Source: JACQGZ01 sp036004665
GTDB taxonomy: Bacteria; Sysuimicrobiota; Sysuimicrobiia; Sysuimicrobiales; Humicultoraceae
NCBI GenBank assembly: GCA_036004665.1
Contig: DASYRG010000015.1
Location: 6,231-70,230 of the forward strand
DNA: 64,000 nucleotides
Direction of reading: 5' to 3'
Positions 7,279 through 17,113 of the stretch are shown piece after piece. Numbering within the stretch: position 1 is the first letter of the stretch; each line of letters begins with the position of its first letter. A model generated the notes under the pieces. It made no database searches and was not told where the DNA came from. It saw only the letters and a program-made list of their open reading frames with translations. Position numbers and translations under genes: made by a program.

Positions 7279-8995
7279 AGGGAGTCTTGGCCACCTCCAG
7301 GGCCAGCGCGCGTGCCAGCGGCCCCACCGTGGAGTCGTCGAAGGTAAAGCGCGCTCCTGCCGCCTCGAAGAGGGCAGGCAGCGGCTGAGTTCCACCCAGC
7401 GCGAGGGCCTCTCGGTAGCGAGTCACGGCGTCGGCATAGTCGGTGCGGGAACGCAGCCAGACCTGGAGAGCGCCGAGTTCAGCGAGACCGTATTCAATGT
7501 AGTAGAAGGGGTGCAGGAAGATGTGCAGCTGGCGGTGCCACATGTAGGCCAGTTCTTCATCGTAGCCGGAGTAGTCCACGCCCCGGTGGAAGCGCGTGTA
7601 GGTCTCCACCCAGGCAGCGCGGCGTTCCTCGCGCGTGTGGCCCGGGTGCGCATAGAGCCAATGCTGGAAGGCGTCTACGGTGGCGATCCAGGGGAAGAGG
7701 CGGATGATTCCTTCCAGCCGCTCCCGGTAGGCGCGGCGGTAGTCGGTCGGGTTCGGATAGAACGCCCCCAGGTGCGGTGCGCTGAGCAATTCCATCCCCA
7801 TGGACGCGACCTCCGCAAACTCCATCGGGGGGTGGCGGTATTCCGCCAGCGGTTCCTCCCGGGCGGCGATCGCATTGAAAGCGTGCCCGCCTTCGTGCAG
7901 GAGGGTGCGGATGTCCTTGTCCAGTCCGACCGCGTTCATGAAAATGAAGGGCCAGCGCCGCTCCGTCAGATCCGCCTGATAGCCGCCGGGGGCTTTGCCC
8001 TTGCGGCTCTCCAGGTCCAGTAGCCCCTGTTCGCGCATGAAGGCGAATTGCTCGCCCAACTCCGGGTCGACGCGGCGGAAGATCGCCTCGGAATGATCCA
8101 GCAGCTCGGCGGTCTGCTCGAAGGGACGCAGGGGCGGGCGGTTGTGAGGATCGACGTCGAGGTCCCAGGGGCGCAGCGGGTCGACGCCAAGGACCGTAGC
8201 GCGCTCCTGGGTGAGCCGTTCGGCCAGGGGAACGAAGTGGGCTTCCACCGCGTCATGGAAGCGCCAGCAGTCCTCGGGGCCGTAGTCGAAGCGTTCGTAG
8301 GCGCGAAAGACGTAGTCGCGATAGGACCAGAGCCCCGCGTTGGCGGCGATCTGTAGACGCACGGCGCTCAGGTGGTCGAAGAGCTCCTCCAGCGTCTCCT
8401 TGTCCTGCAGGCGGCGGCGGGCCACCAGCTCCCAGGTCTCCTGGCGCACGGCCCGCTCGGGCTCCTCCAGGAACTTGGCCATCTGCGGGAGCGTGCGCTC
8501 CTCGCCTTTGTAATGCACCGTCATCGCGCCGGCGACTTTCTGGAATTCGGTCTCCAGTTCGGTTTCTTTCACCTGCAGCGGGATGTTCTCGTCACGAAAG
8601 AGCGCGACCCGATTCTCCACACGGCGGTCGAGGAGCCGGTACCGCGCCGGCAGGGCCGCCCGGTGCACACTTGCCAGGTATGCTTCGTCCAGCCGGTGGA
8701 ACAGGGTCTTCACCTTGGGTTCGATCTCCTGGACGAAGCTGAGGTAGGCCCGTTCCCGCTCCGGGTCATCGGTCTGCGAGGTCATCGCGATGTAGCGTCT
8801 ATTGCGCTCCTCCCAGATGGCTGAGGCCGCCTCGCTGCGGTCCTCCAGCCAGCGCTCTAACGCCTCCGGCGAGTCGACCCGGCGGTCGGCGAGCTGCGTG
8901 CCGATGGCCTCGATCTCCTCCCATCGGCCCATGTCCGCCTCCGCGGGAAGAAATCTGCGCGGAAACGCCTTGCGTGGGTCTGTGGTCGTCTTCAT
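7271..8995 (-). CDS. M3 family oligoendopeptidase (first copy)
   Basis: This 574-residue zinc metallopeptidase has the gluzincin motif H367-E-G-G-H371 in TLLHEGGHAF, a downstream helix with E (EFAEVASMGMELL) giving the third zinc ligand, and the F-Y-Y-I-E-Y-G-L-A-E-L-G substrate-gating block of M3 enzymes near 515. M3 oligoendopeptidases cleave short cytosolic peptides. No signal sequence is present, so it is cytoplasmic. It lies downstream of fadE and translationally overlaps the redoxin gene. A paralogue with HEAGH is at 15388–17091; together they flank the fatty-acid genes. Confidence 0.92.
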   Translation of the reverse strand: MKTTTDPRKAFPRRFLPAEADMGRWEEIEAIGTQLADRRVDSPEALERWLEDRSEAASAIWEERNRRYIAMTSQTDDPERERAYLSFVQEIEPKVKTLFHRLDEAYLASVHRAALPARYRLLDRRVENRVALFRDENIPLQVKETELETEFQKVAGAMTVHYKGEERTLPQMAKFLEEPERAVRQETWELVARRRLQDKETLEELFDHLSAVRLQIAANAGLWSYRDYVFRAYERFDYGPEDCWRFHDAVEAHFVPLAERLTQERATVLGVDPLRPWDLDVDPHNRPPLRPFEQTAELLDHSEAIFRRVDPELGEQFAFMREQGLLDLESRKGKAPGGYQADLTERRWPFIFMNAVGLDKDIRTLLHEGGHAFNAIAAREEPLAEYRHPPMEFAEVASMGMELLSAPHLGAFYPNPTDYRRAYRERLEGIIRLFPWIATVDAFQHWLYAHPGHTREERRAAWVETYTRFHRGVDYSGYDEELAYMWHRQLHIFLHPFYYIEYGLAELGALQVWLRSRTDYADAVTRYREALALGGTQPLPALFEAAGARFTFDDSTVGPLARALALEVAKTPYA

Positions 8996-9025
8996 GCCGC
9001 CTCCCTGTGATGAACTCTCGCGCCT

Positions 9026-10804
9026 CTAGAGAGGGTAGCGTCCAGCCTCGATGACACGATCGGCGATGGCGCGCCACTCCGCGACCACGTTCAGCGGCGT
9101 GTAGCGAAGGAATCGGCGCAGGCCGGAGAGGGCCGTGCGCAGGTTCTCTCCCTCCGCGGAGGCCGCCAGGACCTGTCGCGCCAGTCCGTCGATCCGCGGC
9201 AGCGCCTCGTGCAGGTAGGCGCGGGCCAGGCGGACCTGGAGCGCCTCCTCCCCAGACTCGCCGGAGGGAGCCGCCGCAGCCCGAAGGACCGCGCTCTCCA
9301 TCGCAAAGATCTCGCTCACCATATCGGCCAGCCAGGCGAGGATTTCCTGCTGCTCCTCGACGGCCGTTCCATGCCGCTGCAGCGCGGCGCCGGCGGTGAA
9401 GAGCGCCGCCTTCTTGGCTCCCTCCACCTGAATCCGCTCCGGGCGCAGGCTGCCGGTGACCTGCCCATCTCCGGGGAGGGGTGGACTGAGCAGGTCGTCC
9501 GCCACCGCTCGCGCCGCCGTGATCAGCCCCAGCTGCCCGCGCTGCGCACGGCGCAGGAGCATGCTCGTAATGAGCAGACGGTTAATCTCGTTGGTGCCCT
9601 CGAAGAGGCGATTGATGCGGGCGTCCCGGTAGGCGCGCGCCGCCGGATAGTCTTCGATGAAGCCGTACCCGCCGTAGATCTGCACCATCTCGTCCACGAC
9701 GAAGTCGAGCGCCTCGGAGACGAAGACTTTGTTGATGGAGCATTCGACCGCGTACTCTTCCAGAGCCGCCATCACCGCGCGGGCGTCGGCGTGCATCCCG
9801 CCGAGGGCGCCGTCGACGAGCCCGCCGGTGCGGTAGACCATCGATTCGCTGACGTACAGCCGCACCGTCATCTGCGCGAGCTTCTGCTTGATCAGACCGA
9901 AATCGGCCAGCGGTCTGCCGAACTGGCGACGCTCCTTCGCATAGCCGAGGGCGTCGCGGAAGGCTACCTTGGCGGCGCCGAGGGCCCCGGCTGCCAGTTT
10001 GAAGCGGCCGACGTTGAGGATGTTGAAGGCGACCTTGTGCCCCTGGCCGACCTCGCCAAGCACGTTCTCCGCGGGCACGCGCGCCTGTTCGAAGAAGAGC
10101 GATGCCGTGGAGGAACCCTTGATCCCCATCTTGTGCTCTTCATCTCCTACGGTGAGTCCCGGCGTCGAACGGTCAACAATGAAGGCGGTGTGGTGCTCCC
10201 CATCTACCTTGGCGTAGGTGATGAAGAGATCGGCGAAGGCGGCGTTGGAGATAAACTGCTTCGTGCCGGTCAGCAGATACGCGGCACCGTCGGCGCTGCG
10301 CGTCGCAGAGGTGCGGATGGCCATCGCGTCTGAGCCCGCGGTCGGCTCGGTGAGGGCGTAGGCGCCGATCAGCTCCCCGGCGGCGAGGCGGGGCAGGTAG
10401 CGGCGTTTCTGCTCGTCGGTGCCGAAAAAGACGATCGGCAGCGTACCGATGCCGATGTGCGCCCCCACTGAGACGGCGAACGAGGCCGCTGGGCCGAGAT
10501 ATTCAGTGATGACGAGTGAGGTGATCTTATCCAGCCCCAGGCCGCCGTAGGCCTCGGGGATCTCCGCGCCCAGGACTCCCAGCTCACCCAGCCGCCGGAT
10601 CAGCCGCCGGGTCAGCGTCCAGTCCTTTCCTTCTAATACCTGGGTGTGCGGCAGGACCTCTCGCTCCAGGAACTCCTGGATCGTCCGCGCGGCCAGCCGC
10701 TGCTCTTCGTTCAGTCGCTCCGGGATGAAGACCTCATCGGGAGCGGCCTCCTCGAGAAGAAATCCACCACCGCGCCGGACCGCCGTGGTCTCCTGCGCAC
10801 TCAT
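9026..10804 (-). CDS. fadE: Acyl-CoA dehydrogenase (FadE-like, long form)
   Basis: This 592-residue flavoenzyme catalyses the first step of fatty acid beta-oxidation. The N-terminal helical domain is followed by the family signature YALTEPTAGSDA (residues ~150–165), the FAD-contacting TGTKQFISNA, and the GGYGFIEDYPAARAYRD … FEGTNEINR block near 375–410. The C-terminal extension of ~170 residues after the catalytic fold matches the long VLCAD/ACAD9-like class, and the length equals B. subtilis FadE (~594). It follows fadA by 15 bp in the same operon. Confidence 0.93.
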   Translation of the reverse strand: MSAQETTAVRRGGGFLLEEAAPDEVFIPERLNEEQRLAARTIQEFLEREVLPHTQVLEGKDWTLTRRLIRRLGELGVLGAEIPEAYGGLGLDKITSLVITEYLGPAASFAVSVGAHIGIGTLPIVFFGTDEQKRRYLPRLAAGELIGAYALTEPTAGSDAMAIRTSATRSADGAAYLLTGTKQFISNAAFADLFITYAKVDGEHHTAFIVDRSTPGLTVGDEEHKMGIKGSSTASLFFEQARVPAENVLGEVGQGHKVAFNILNVGRFKLAAGALGAAKVAFRDALGYAKERRQFGRPLADFGLIKQKLAQMTVRLYVSESMVYRTGGLVDGALGGMHADARAVMAALEEYAVECSINKVFVSEALDFVVDEMVQIYGGYGFIEDYPAARAYRDARINRLFEGTNEINRLLITSMLLRRAQRGQLGLITAARAVADDLLSPPLPGDGQVTGSLRPERIQVEGAKKAALFTAGAALQRHGTAVEEQQEILAWLADMVSEIFAMESAVLRAAAAPSGESGEEALQVRLARAYLHEALPRIDGLARQVLAASAEGENLRTALSGLRRFLRYTPLNVVAEWRAIADRVIEAGRYPL

Positions 10805-10819
10805 GACCTCTTCCTCCGC

Positions 10820-11995
10820 TCAGGCCCGCTCGAAGACCCCGGCCGCGCCCATTCCGCCGCCGACGCACATCGTCACCAGCCCGTAGCGCGCTCCCCGGCG
10901 GGCCATCTCATAGAGCAGGGTGGCGGTCATCCGCGCGCCCGTCGCGCCCAGGGGATGGCCGATGGCGATGGCGCCCCCGTTGACGTTGAGGCGGGCCTCG
11001 TCCAGCTCGAGGGCCCGGACCACGGCGAGGGCCTGGGCGGCAAAGGCTTCGTTCAACTCGATCAGGTCCACGTCCTCGAGGCGCACCCCCGCCAGCCGCA
11101 GCGCCTTGGGAATGGCATCGACCGGGCCGATGCCCATCAGCTCCGGTGGCACTCCGGCGGTGGCGAACGAGCGGAAGATCCCCAGGGGCCTGACGCCGAG
11201 GCGCGCGGCCATCTCATCCGCCATCACGACCACGGCCGCGGCGCCGTCGCTGGTCTGACTGGCGTTGCCGGCGGTGACGACTCCGTCGCGGGCAAACACG
11301 GGAGGCAGCGCGGCCAGACGTTCCAGCGACGTATCCCGGCGCACCCCCTCGTCCACGCTGAAGGCGACCTCTGTCGGCTGCGGGCGGCCGTTGCCATCCT
11401 CCCACCGGGTCACCGTCAGAGGCAGGATTTCGTCGGTGAAGCGCCCCGCTGCGATGGCCGCCGCCGCGCGCTGATGGCTGCGCAGGCCGAAGGCGTCCTG
11501 GTCCTCGCGGCTGACGTGGAAGCGGCGCGCCACGTTCTCAGCGGTGAGTCCCATCGACAGGAAGACCTCCGGCCACTCCTCTGTGAAGTGGGGGTTGGGC
11601 GCGTACTTGTTGCCGGTCATGGGGATGAGCGTCATCGACTCGACGCCGCCGGCGACCGCCACGTCCACCTGCCCCAGCATGACCTCGTGGGCGGCGGTGG
11701 CGACGGCCTGGAGTCCCGAGGAACAAAACCGGTTGACGGTCTGGGCGGAGGCGCTCACCGGCAGCCCGGCGCGGAGAGCGGCCACGCGGGCGACATTGAG
11801 CCCCTGTTCGGCTTCCGGGATGGCGCAGCCGAGGACCACGTCCTCGACCTGGTCGCCGGACAGACCCGGGACGCGCCGCACCGCTTCTCGAATGACCGTG
11901 GCGGCGAGCTCATCAGGCCGGGTGTCTTTGAGTGCCCCCCGCGGCGACTTGCCGATGGGCGTCCGTACCGCTGAAACGATCACCGCATCGCGCAT
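10820..11995 (-). CDS. fadA: Acetyl-CoA C-acyltransferase (thiolase)
   Basis: This 391-residue thiolase carries out the last, thiolytic step of beta-oxidation. Visible motifs are the nucleophilic cysteine in NRFCSSGLQA (near residue 88), the GGAIAIGHPLGATGAR block with the catalytic histidine near 345, and the second catalytic cysteine in VTMCVGGGMGAAG near 378. Length and order match B. subtilis FadA. It sits between azlD and fadE on the minus strand. Degradative rather than biosynthetic function is inferred from the neighbouring fadN and fadE. Confidence 0.94.
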   Translation of the reverse strand: MRDAVIVSAVRTPIGKSPRGALKDTRPDELAATVIREAVRRVPGLSGDQVEDVVLGCAIPEAEQGLNVARVAALRAGLPVSASAQTVNRFCSSGLQAVATAAHEVMLGQVDVAVAGGVESMTLIPMTGNKYAPNPHFTEEWPEVFLSMGLTAENVARRFHVSREDQDAFGLRSHQRAAAAIAAGRFTDEILPLTVTRWEDGNGRPQPTEVAFSVDEGVRRDTSLERLAALPPVFARDGVVTAGNASQTSDGAAAVVVMADEMAARLGVRPLGIFRSFATAGVPPELMGIGPVDAIPKALRLAGVRLEDVDLIELNEAFAAQALAVVRALELDEARLNVNGGAIAIGHPLGATGARMTATLLYEMARRGARYGLVTMCVGGGMGAAGVFERA

Positions 11996-12019
11996 CCGAT
12001 GCCCACCTCACGCCGTAGC

Positions 12020-12319
12020 CTACCTTCCCAGGATTCCGCCTACAGCATACCCGATCAGACCTGCCGCTAAGGTCAGGAGCAGCGACCGGAAGGGGACGGA
12101 CAGCAGCGAGGCGACGAAGGCCGCCAGGATCGGCGTCGATGCCCTCAGAGTCCCGTCGGCGCTGACCAGGGGCAGCACGGCCAGACCGGCAAAGAGCGGC
12201 GCGGGAATCCTCTCCAGAATGCCTCGCAGCCACCCGGGTGGAGGGGGCATCAGGACCAGGGCGGCGGCGCGGCTGCCGTAGGTCATCGCGCCGAGAGCGA
12301 GGATCAGGAGGAGGCTCAT
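12020..12319 (-). CDS. azlD: AzlD-type branched-chain amino acid transport subunit
   Basis: This 99-residue, three-to-four-helix membrane protein starts MSLLLILALGAMTYGSRA, the usual AzlD opening with its conserved T-Y-x-x-R. AzlD partners AzlC in an exporter of branched-chain amino acids and analogues. Its ATG overlaps the azlC stop as ATGA, a sign of translational coupling. A longer frame runs to 12397 but the extra residues lie inside azlC and lack membrane character. Confidence 0.85.
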   Translation of the reverse strand: MSLLLILALGAMTYGSRAAALVLMPPPPGWLRGILERIPAPLFAGLAVLPLVSADGTLRASTPILAAFVASLLSVPFRSLLLTLAAGLIGYAVGGILGR

Positions 12320-12960
12320 TCCGGCCCGCCTCGATGGGGGGGAAGCGCCACCAGCAGCGCCGCGATCGCAGGCGCCACCCCTCGCCACGGCGGCCACAGG
12401 AGGGCCAGGGCGAGGGCGATGGCCGCTGCGGCGCCGGCCCGCACCAGGAGATGCCCCCGGTTGGCGGAGATCGCCGCCAGCCCCACAAACAGGACCGGAA
12501 ACACCGCTTCCGATATCCCCCGCAGTTCAGTCAGCGCGGCCCCGAGGGTGCCGATCCACGTCCCCAGTGTCCAGGAGACGTAGGCGAGGACGCCGGTGAC
12601 CAGAAGGATCAGACTGGCATCGGCTCGGGTGGCCAGAGCCAGCCCCGCCGATTCGTCGATCATGAACCAGGCCAGCGCCGCCCGCCGGAGGGGAGAGCCG
12701 GGCAGGCGCGGTCGCAGCGCCGCGCCGAGGAGAAGGTGCCGCAGGTTCAGCGTGACGGCGGTAATCAGGATGGCGGAGAGGGGCGCAGCGGTGACCAGGA
12801 GGCTGGCCAGAGCAAACTGCAGCGATCCCGAGAAGATGATCAGCGACGCCAGCACGGCGGGACCGGCCCCGACCAGCGGCACGGCGGTGGCCCCGTAGAT
12901 GGTCCCGAAGACGGCGATGGCCAGCGCGACGGGCAGCGCCGCGACGAGGCTTTGACGCAC
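12316..12960 (-). CDS. azlC: AzlC-type branched-chain amino acid exporter
   Basis: This 214-residue polytopic protein starts at GTG 12960, one base after the fadN stop. It has AzlC hallmarks: an early F-G-T-I-Y-G-A segment, SGSLQFALASLL near residue 50, LNLRHLLLGAAL near 75, and WFMIDESAGLAL near 100. AzlC/AzlD export branched-chain amino acids such as leucine or the analogue azaleucine. The pair sits inside a fatty-acid oxidation gene set, which is unusual. Confidence 0.88.
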   Translation of the reverse strand: MRQSLVAALPVALAIAVFGTIYGATAVPLVGAGPAVLASLIIFSGSLQFALASLLVTAAPLSAILITAVTLNLRHLLLGAALRPRLPGSPLRRAALAWFMIDESAGLALATRADASLILLVTGVLAYVSWTLGTWIGTLGAALTELRGISEAVFPVLFVGLAAISANRGHLLVRAGAAAAIALALALLWPPWRGVAPAIAALLVALPPHRGGPE

Positions 12961-12961
12961 C

Positions 12962-15313
12962 TCAGTTGCGCAGAGGTTTCCCGGTCTGCAGCGTGTGCCG
13001 CATCCGCTCTAGCGTCTGCCGTTGCCCCAGCAGGCTGAGGAACGCTTCGCGCTCCAGGTCCAGGAGGTACTCCTCCGAGACCCAGGACCCTTCCGGCACC
13101 TCACCGCCGGCCATGACGTGGGCAAGCTTGCGGCCCACGACCTCGTCATAGGCGGTGATGTGTCCACCCGTCTTGAGGATGTAGAGGAGCGACTCCAGCG
13201 CCGCGCGCCCGCGCCCGCCGCTCACGCGGATGGGGTCGGGCAGCCGCGGGCGGTGGCCCAGGCGCACCAGTGAGAGCGCGGCGATCTTGGCCTCGGCGAT
13301 CGCGCGGTCGGTGTTCAAGGAAATTCCGTCGGAGTCGAGCAGGTACCCCATCCGCAGCGCCTCGTGCGCGGAGCGGGAGACCTTCGCCAGGGCGACCGTC
13401 TCGAAGGTCCAGCGGAGCAGGGGGACCTGATCGGCGGTGACCTCCGCGGGCACGCGCGCCTGCGCGCGACGGACCATCTCGGTTGTGCCGGTCCCCGCCG
13501 GGATGAGGCCGACCCCTGTCTCGACGAGCCCCATGTAGGTCTCCGCCGCGGCCTGCACCCGGGTGCAGGCCAGACAGATCTCCGCTCCCCCCCCGAGGGT
13601 GCGGCCCGCCGGCGCGCCCACGACCGGCCGGCGCGCGTAGCGGATGCGCTGGGCGAGGGCCTGAAACTGCCGGATCGCCATGTCGAGCTCTTCCCAGTTG
13701 GCCTCCTGCGCCTCCAGCAGGAGCCACATCAGGTTGGCGCCCGCGGAGAAATCCCGCGCCTGGTTGCCGATCACCAGGGCGTCGAAGTCTGTCTCCAGGC
13801 GGTCGAGAGCCTGGCGCAGCATCAGCCCCGTCCCTTCGCCGATGGTGTTGAGCTTGGAGTGGAACTCCACGCCGGCCACACCGTCGCCGAGGTCCACCAG
13901 GGAGGCATCGGGATTCCGCGCCACCACGGCGCCCCCCGCTTTGAGATCGGCGAGGATGATGAGGCCGGGGATCGGCGCGAGGTCGCGATAGCCGGACTGC
14001 GCGACGTCGAAGTATTGCGTCCTCCCGCCCTGCCGCCGGTAGAAAGCGCCCTCCCCCTCGGCCAGGAGCTGCGCCACGATGGGCGGCACATCCTGACCTT
14101 CTGCTGTCAAGCGCCGCACCGCCGCGGCGACGCCGAGGGCGTCCCAGGTCTCGAAGGGTCCGGCGCTCCAGCCGAACCCCCAGCGCATGGCGCGGTCGAC
14201 GTTGACGACGTCGTCGCTGATCTCGGGAATCCGGCGGGCGCTGTAGAGGAGGACGTCGCGAAGCAGCTTCCAAGTGAACCGGCCTCCGTGATCAGATGCC
14301 GCAGTGGCGGCCCGGAGCCGTTCGGCCGGGTCATCGATCGCCCGGACGGTCTCTGCCCAGGTGAACGAGGGCCGCTGCCGCGGCCGGTAGGTCATCGTGG
14401 AGAGGTCCAGGGCTTCGAGGTCGCCGTCTCGCCGGCGGTAGAACCCGCCGCCACTCTTTTCACCCAGCCATCCGCGGGCCACCATCTCGCGCAGCGGGGC
14501 GGGGGCGCGGAAGACCTCTCGCGCTTCGTCCGCGGCCAGATGGTCGTAGGCGTGCTCCGCCACGGATAGGCCGACGTCGAGCCCGACCAGGTCGGCGGTG
14601 CGGAAGGTGGCCGACCGTGGCCGCCCCAGCAGCGGGCCGGTGAGCTCGTCGACCTCCTCGACGGTGAGCCCCATCTCCAACATCAGGCCGACCGCCCGCA
14701 TGAAGCCGTAGGTGCCGATGCGGTTGGCGATGAAGTTGGGCGTGTCTTTGGCCGTGACGATGCCCTTGCCCAGGAGCCGGTCGCCCCACGTCGCCACCTC
14801 CGCGGCCACATCTGGGTCGGTGTCGGGCGTGGGAATGATCTCCAGGAGTTTCAGATAGCGAGGCGGGTTGAAGAAGTGCGCGCCCAGGAAGTGCCGGCGG
14901 AACTCCGCCGGCATCTGCGCAGAGATCGTCCCCACCGGGAGACCCGAGGTGTTGGTCGTGACGATCGTCCCCGACCGCCAGTGCGGAAGCAGCCCCGCCA
15001 GCAGCGCCTGCTTGGCCGGCAGGTCCTCAATGATCGCTTCGATGATCCAATCGGCCTCGGCGGCGCGCGCCAGGTCGCTTTCGATGGACCCGGCCTCGAT
15101 GAGCCGGTCGAAGTCCGGCAGGAAGAGCGGAGCTGGGTCGATCTTCCGCAGCGCCTGGCGGGCCCGGGAGGCGAGGTCGCCGAGGTCGAGCATGAGGGTG
15201 GGGATGCCGGCGTTGGCCAGGTGCGCGGCGATGGCCTGCCCCATCGTGCCCGCCCCAAGGACGGCGGCGCGCCTGAGCGCCGTGCGGCGCACCGCCGGTG
15301 CGATCGTCTGCAT
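12962..15313 (-). CDS. fadN: 3-hydroxyacyl-CoA dehydrogenase / enoyl-CoA hydratase (FadN-like)
   Basis: This 783-residue bifunctional beta-oxidation enzyme is ordered as in B. subtilis FadN (~789), that is dehydrogenase first and hydratase/isomerase second, the reverse of E. coli FadB. The Rossmann motif is VLGAGTMGQAIAAHLANAG at residues ~18–36, the dehydrogenase contacts are GAHFFNPPRYLKLLEI (~140–155) and DTPNFIANRIGTY (~185), and the crotonase part has IGNQARDFSAGANL (~510) with the oxyanion-hole glycines. It is the first of the fad genes and is followed with a 1-bp gap by azlC. Confidence 0.93.
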   Translation of the reverse strand: MQTIAPAVRRTALRRAAVLGAGTMGQAIAAHLANAGIPTLMLDLGDLASRARQALRKIDPAPLFLPDFDRLIEAGSIESDLARAAEADWIIEAIIEDLPAKQALLAGLLPHWRSGTIVTTNTSGLPVGTISAQMPAEFRRHFLGAHFFNPPRYLKLLEIIPTPDTDPDVAAEVATWGDRLLGKGIVTAKDTPNFIANRIGTYGFMRAVGLMLEMGLTVEEVDELTGPLLGRPRSATFRTADLVGLDVGLSVAEHAYDHLAADEAREVFRAPAPLREMVARGWLGEKSGGGFYRRRDGDLEALDLSTMTYRPRQRPSFTWAETVRAIDDPAERLRAATAASDHGGRFTWKLLRDVLLYSARRIPEISDDVVNVDRAMRWGFGWSAGPFETWDALGVAAAVRRLTAEGQDVPPIVAQLLAEGEGAFYRRQGGRTQYFDVAQSGYRDLAPIPGLIILADLKAGGAVVARNPDASLVDLGDGVAGVEFHSKLNTIGEGTGLMLRQALDRLETDFDALVIGNQARDFSAGANLMWLLLEAQEANWEELDMAIRQFQALAQRIRYARRPVVGAPAGRTLGGGAEICLACTRVQAAAETYMGLVETGVGLIPAGTGTTEMVRRAQARVPAEVTADQVPLLRWTFETVALAKVSRSAHEALRMGYLLDSDGISLNTDRAIAEAKIAALSLVRLGHRPRLPDPIRVSGGRGRAALESLLYILKTGGHITAYDEVVGRKLAHVMAGGEVPEGSWVSEEYLLDLEREAFLSLLGQRQTLERMRHTLQTGKPLRN

Positions 15314-15387
15314 GCGCCTTCAGTCTACTGCGCCGCGGCGGACGCCCGCCATGCCGTGCGTGCTGGCCCGGCACGGGCGCGAGATCC

Positions 15388-17091
15388 TCAGTCAGGGTCG
15401 AGCCGGGCGAGAATCCCTTCCATGAGGCCGATGCCGCGCTCCAGCGTGGCCGGGTCGAAGGCGAAGCGCGCGCCGGCCTCGCCGTAGAGCTCGGGGAAGG
15501 AGGCGGTGCCGCCGCGGGCGAGGGCCCGGCGGTAGGCGGCCACGGCCGCATCCTGATCGCGCAGTGCGTGGCCCCAGACCTGGACCGCGCCCAGCTGCGC
15601 CAGCCCATACTCCACGTAGTAGAAGGGCACCGTGTGGATGTGGTGCTTGTGCTGCCACCCCGCGGCCATGTGCGCCTCGAGCCCGCTCCACTCGACCCCG
15701 GGCATGAACCGCTCCCACAGCGCCGTCCAGGCGGCGTCGCAGCGGCTCGGGTCGCCGGCGTCCTCAGGATGCTCGTAGACCCAGTGCTGAAAGCCGTCCA
15801 CGACGGCCATGTAGGGCCAGAACAGGATGATCTGTTCCAGGTGCTCGATGTGCGCGCGTGCGGCGTCGCCCTCGCTGTAGAAGCCTCCTTCGGAAGCGGC
15901 GAGATAGGGTGAGGCCAACAGCTCCATGCTCATCGACGCGACCTCGCCGAACTCGGCTCCGACCACTCGCTGTTGCAGATAGGGGAGCGCGTTGCGCTCG
16001 AAGACGTGGAAGGCGTGGCCGGCCTCGTGCAGCAGCGTCTGGACGTCGCCGTGCAGTCCCACGGCGTTCATGAAGATGAACGGTCGCTTCGACGCGGCAA
16101 AGCTGGTGCAGTAGCCCCCGGGTCCCTTGCCCTTCCGGTTGGTCAGGTCGAGGAGCGCCTCCTGGATCATGGTGTCGAAGTAGACGCCGAGGCGGTCATC
16201 GACGCGGTGGAAGATCGCCGCGGCGCGGCCCTGCAGTTCGGCCGCGTCGTGGAACGGGGTGAGGGGAGGCCGTCCCAGGGAGTCCGCCGGCAGATCCCAG
16301 GGGCGGAGCGTTTCCACCCCGAGGCGGCGGCGCCGCCGCTCGTAGACCCGCCGAGCGGCCGACACCACCACCTGCGCGATGGCCTCGCGGAAGCTCGCGC
16401 AGTCGCTGGGAGAATAGTCGAAGCGGTGCAGTTGCTGCCATTTGAACGCCCGGTAGTCGCCCGCGGTCGCGTTGGCGGCGATGCGTTGCCGCAGGGTGAG
16501 GAGCTGCCGCCACAGCTCTGCGATCGCGTCGTAGTCGGCCGCTTGCCGCTCGGCGGCCAGACGCCAGGCCCGTTCCCGCACCGACCGATCAGGGTCTTTG
16601 CCGAAGGGCCGCAGTTGAGGGAGCGTCAGTTCCCGCCCATCCCAGCGCACCGTCTGCGCGCCCAGGATCTTGTTGTGCCGGATGACGAGTTTCTGCTCTT
16701 CTGCCAGCAGCGCCAGGTTGGGCTCGCGAAAGATCGCGGCGTCGGCGGCCATCTTGCGCAGCGGCAGGGCGAAGCCGTGCGGGGCCCGCCCGCTGGCGAG
16801 CAGATGCGCCTTAAGACCCTGCTCCGCCGCCTGCGCCGCGGGGAAGATCTGCTCGAGGAAGAGGTGGTACTGCCGCTCCGCTTCCTCATCTGTGGTGTTC
16901 TGCGTTGTGGCCACGCGCAGGCGGGCCTGTGTTTCGCTGATGCGCTCGGAGAGCCAGGTCCAGTCCGTCAGGAATTCGGCAACGCTGCCGGCGGTCAGCG
17001 TCCGACCGGCCAGATCGCGATAGTAGGGCTCGATCTGCGCCCACGACCAGCCGGCGAAGCTGGTGGGGTCCGTTGTCACCGACGCAAACAC
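15388..17091 (-). CDS. M3 family oligoendopeptidase (second copy)
   Basis: This 567-residue zinc peptidase resembles the product of 7271–8995 throughout. The zinc motif is HEAGH in TLLHEAGHAFHV near residue 353, the third ligand region is EFGEVASMSMELL, and the C-terminal gate is FYYVEYGLAQLGAVQ. It has no signal peptide and should act on cytosolic oligopeptides. It lies 22 bp after the penicillin-acylase-family gene and upstream of fadN on the same strand. The two copies probably arose by duplication and may differ in peptide preference; that is inference. Confidence 0.92.
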   Translation of the reverse strand: MFASVTTDPTSFAGWSWAQIEPYYRDLAGRTLTAGSVAEFLTDWTWLSERISETQARLRVATTQNTTDEEAERQYHLFLEQIFPAAQAAEQGLKAHLLASGRAPHGFALPLRKMAADAAIFREPNLALLAEEQKLVIRHNKILGAQTVRWDGRELTLPQLRPFGKDPDRSVRERAWRLAAERQAADYDAIAELWRQLLTLRQRIAANATAGDYRAFKWQQLHRFDYSPSDCASFREAIAQVVVSAARRVYERRRRRLGVETLRPWDLPADSLGRPPLTPFHDAAELQGRAAAIFHRVDDRLGVYFDTMIQEALLDLTNRKGKGPGGYCTSFAASKRPFIFMNAVGLHGDVQTLLHEAGHAFHVFERNALPYLQQRVVGAEFGEVASMSMELLASPYLAASEGGFYSEGDAARAHIEHLEQIILFWPYMAVVDGFQHWVYEHPEDAGDPSRCDAAWTALWERFMPGVEWSGLEAHMAAGWQHKHHIHTVPFYYVEYGLAQLGAVQVWGHALRDQDAAVAAYRRALARGGTASFPELYGEAGARFAFDPATLERGIGLMEGILARLDPD

Positions 17092-17113
17092 GGGTGGGAT
17101 CCTCCCGAGCGGC

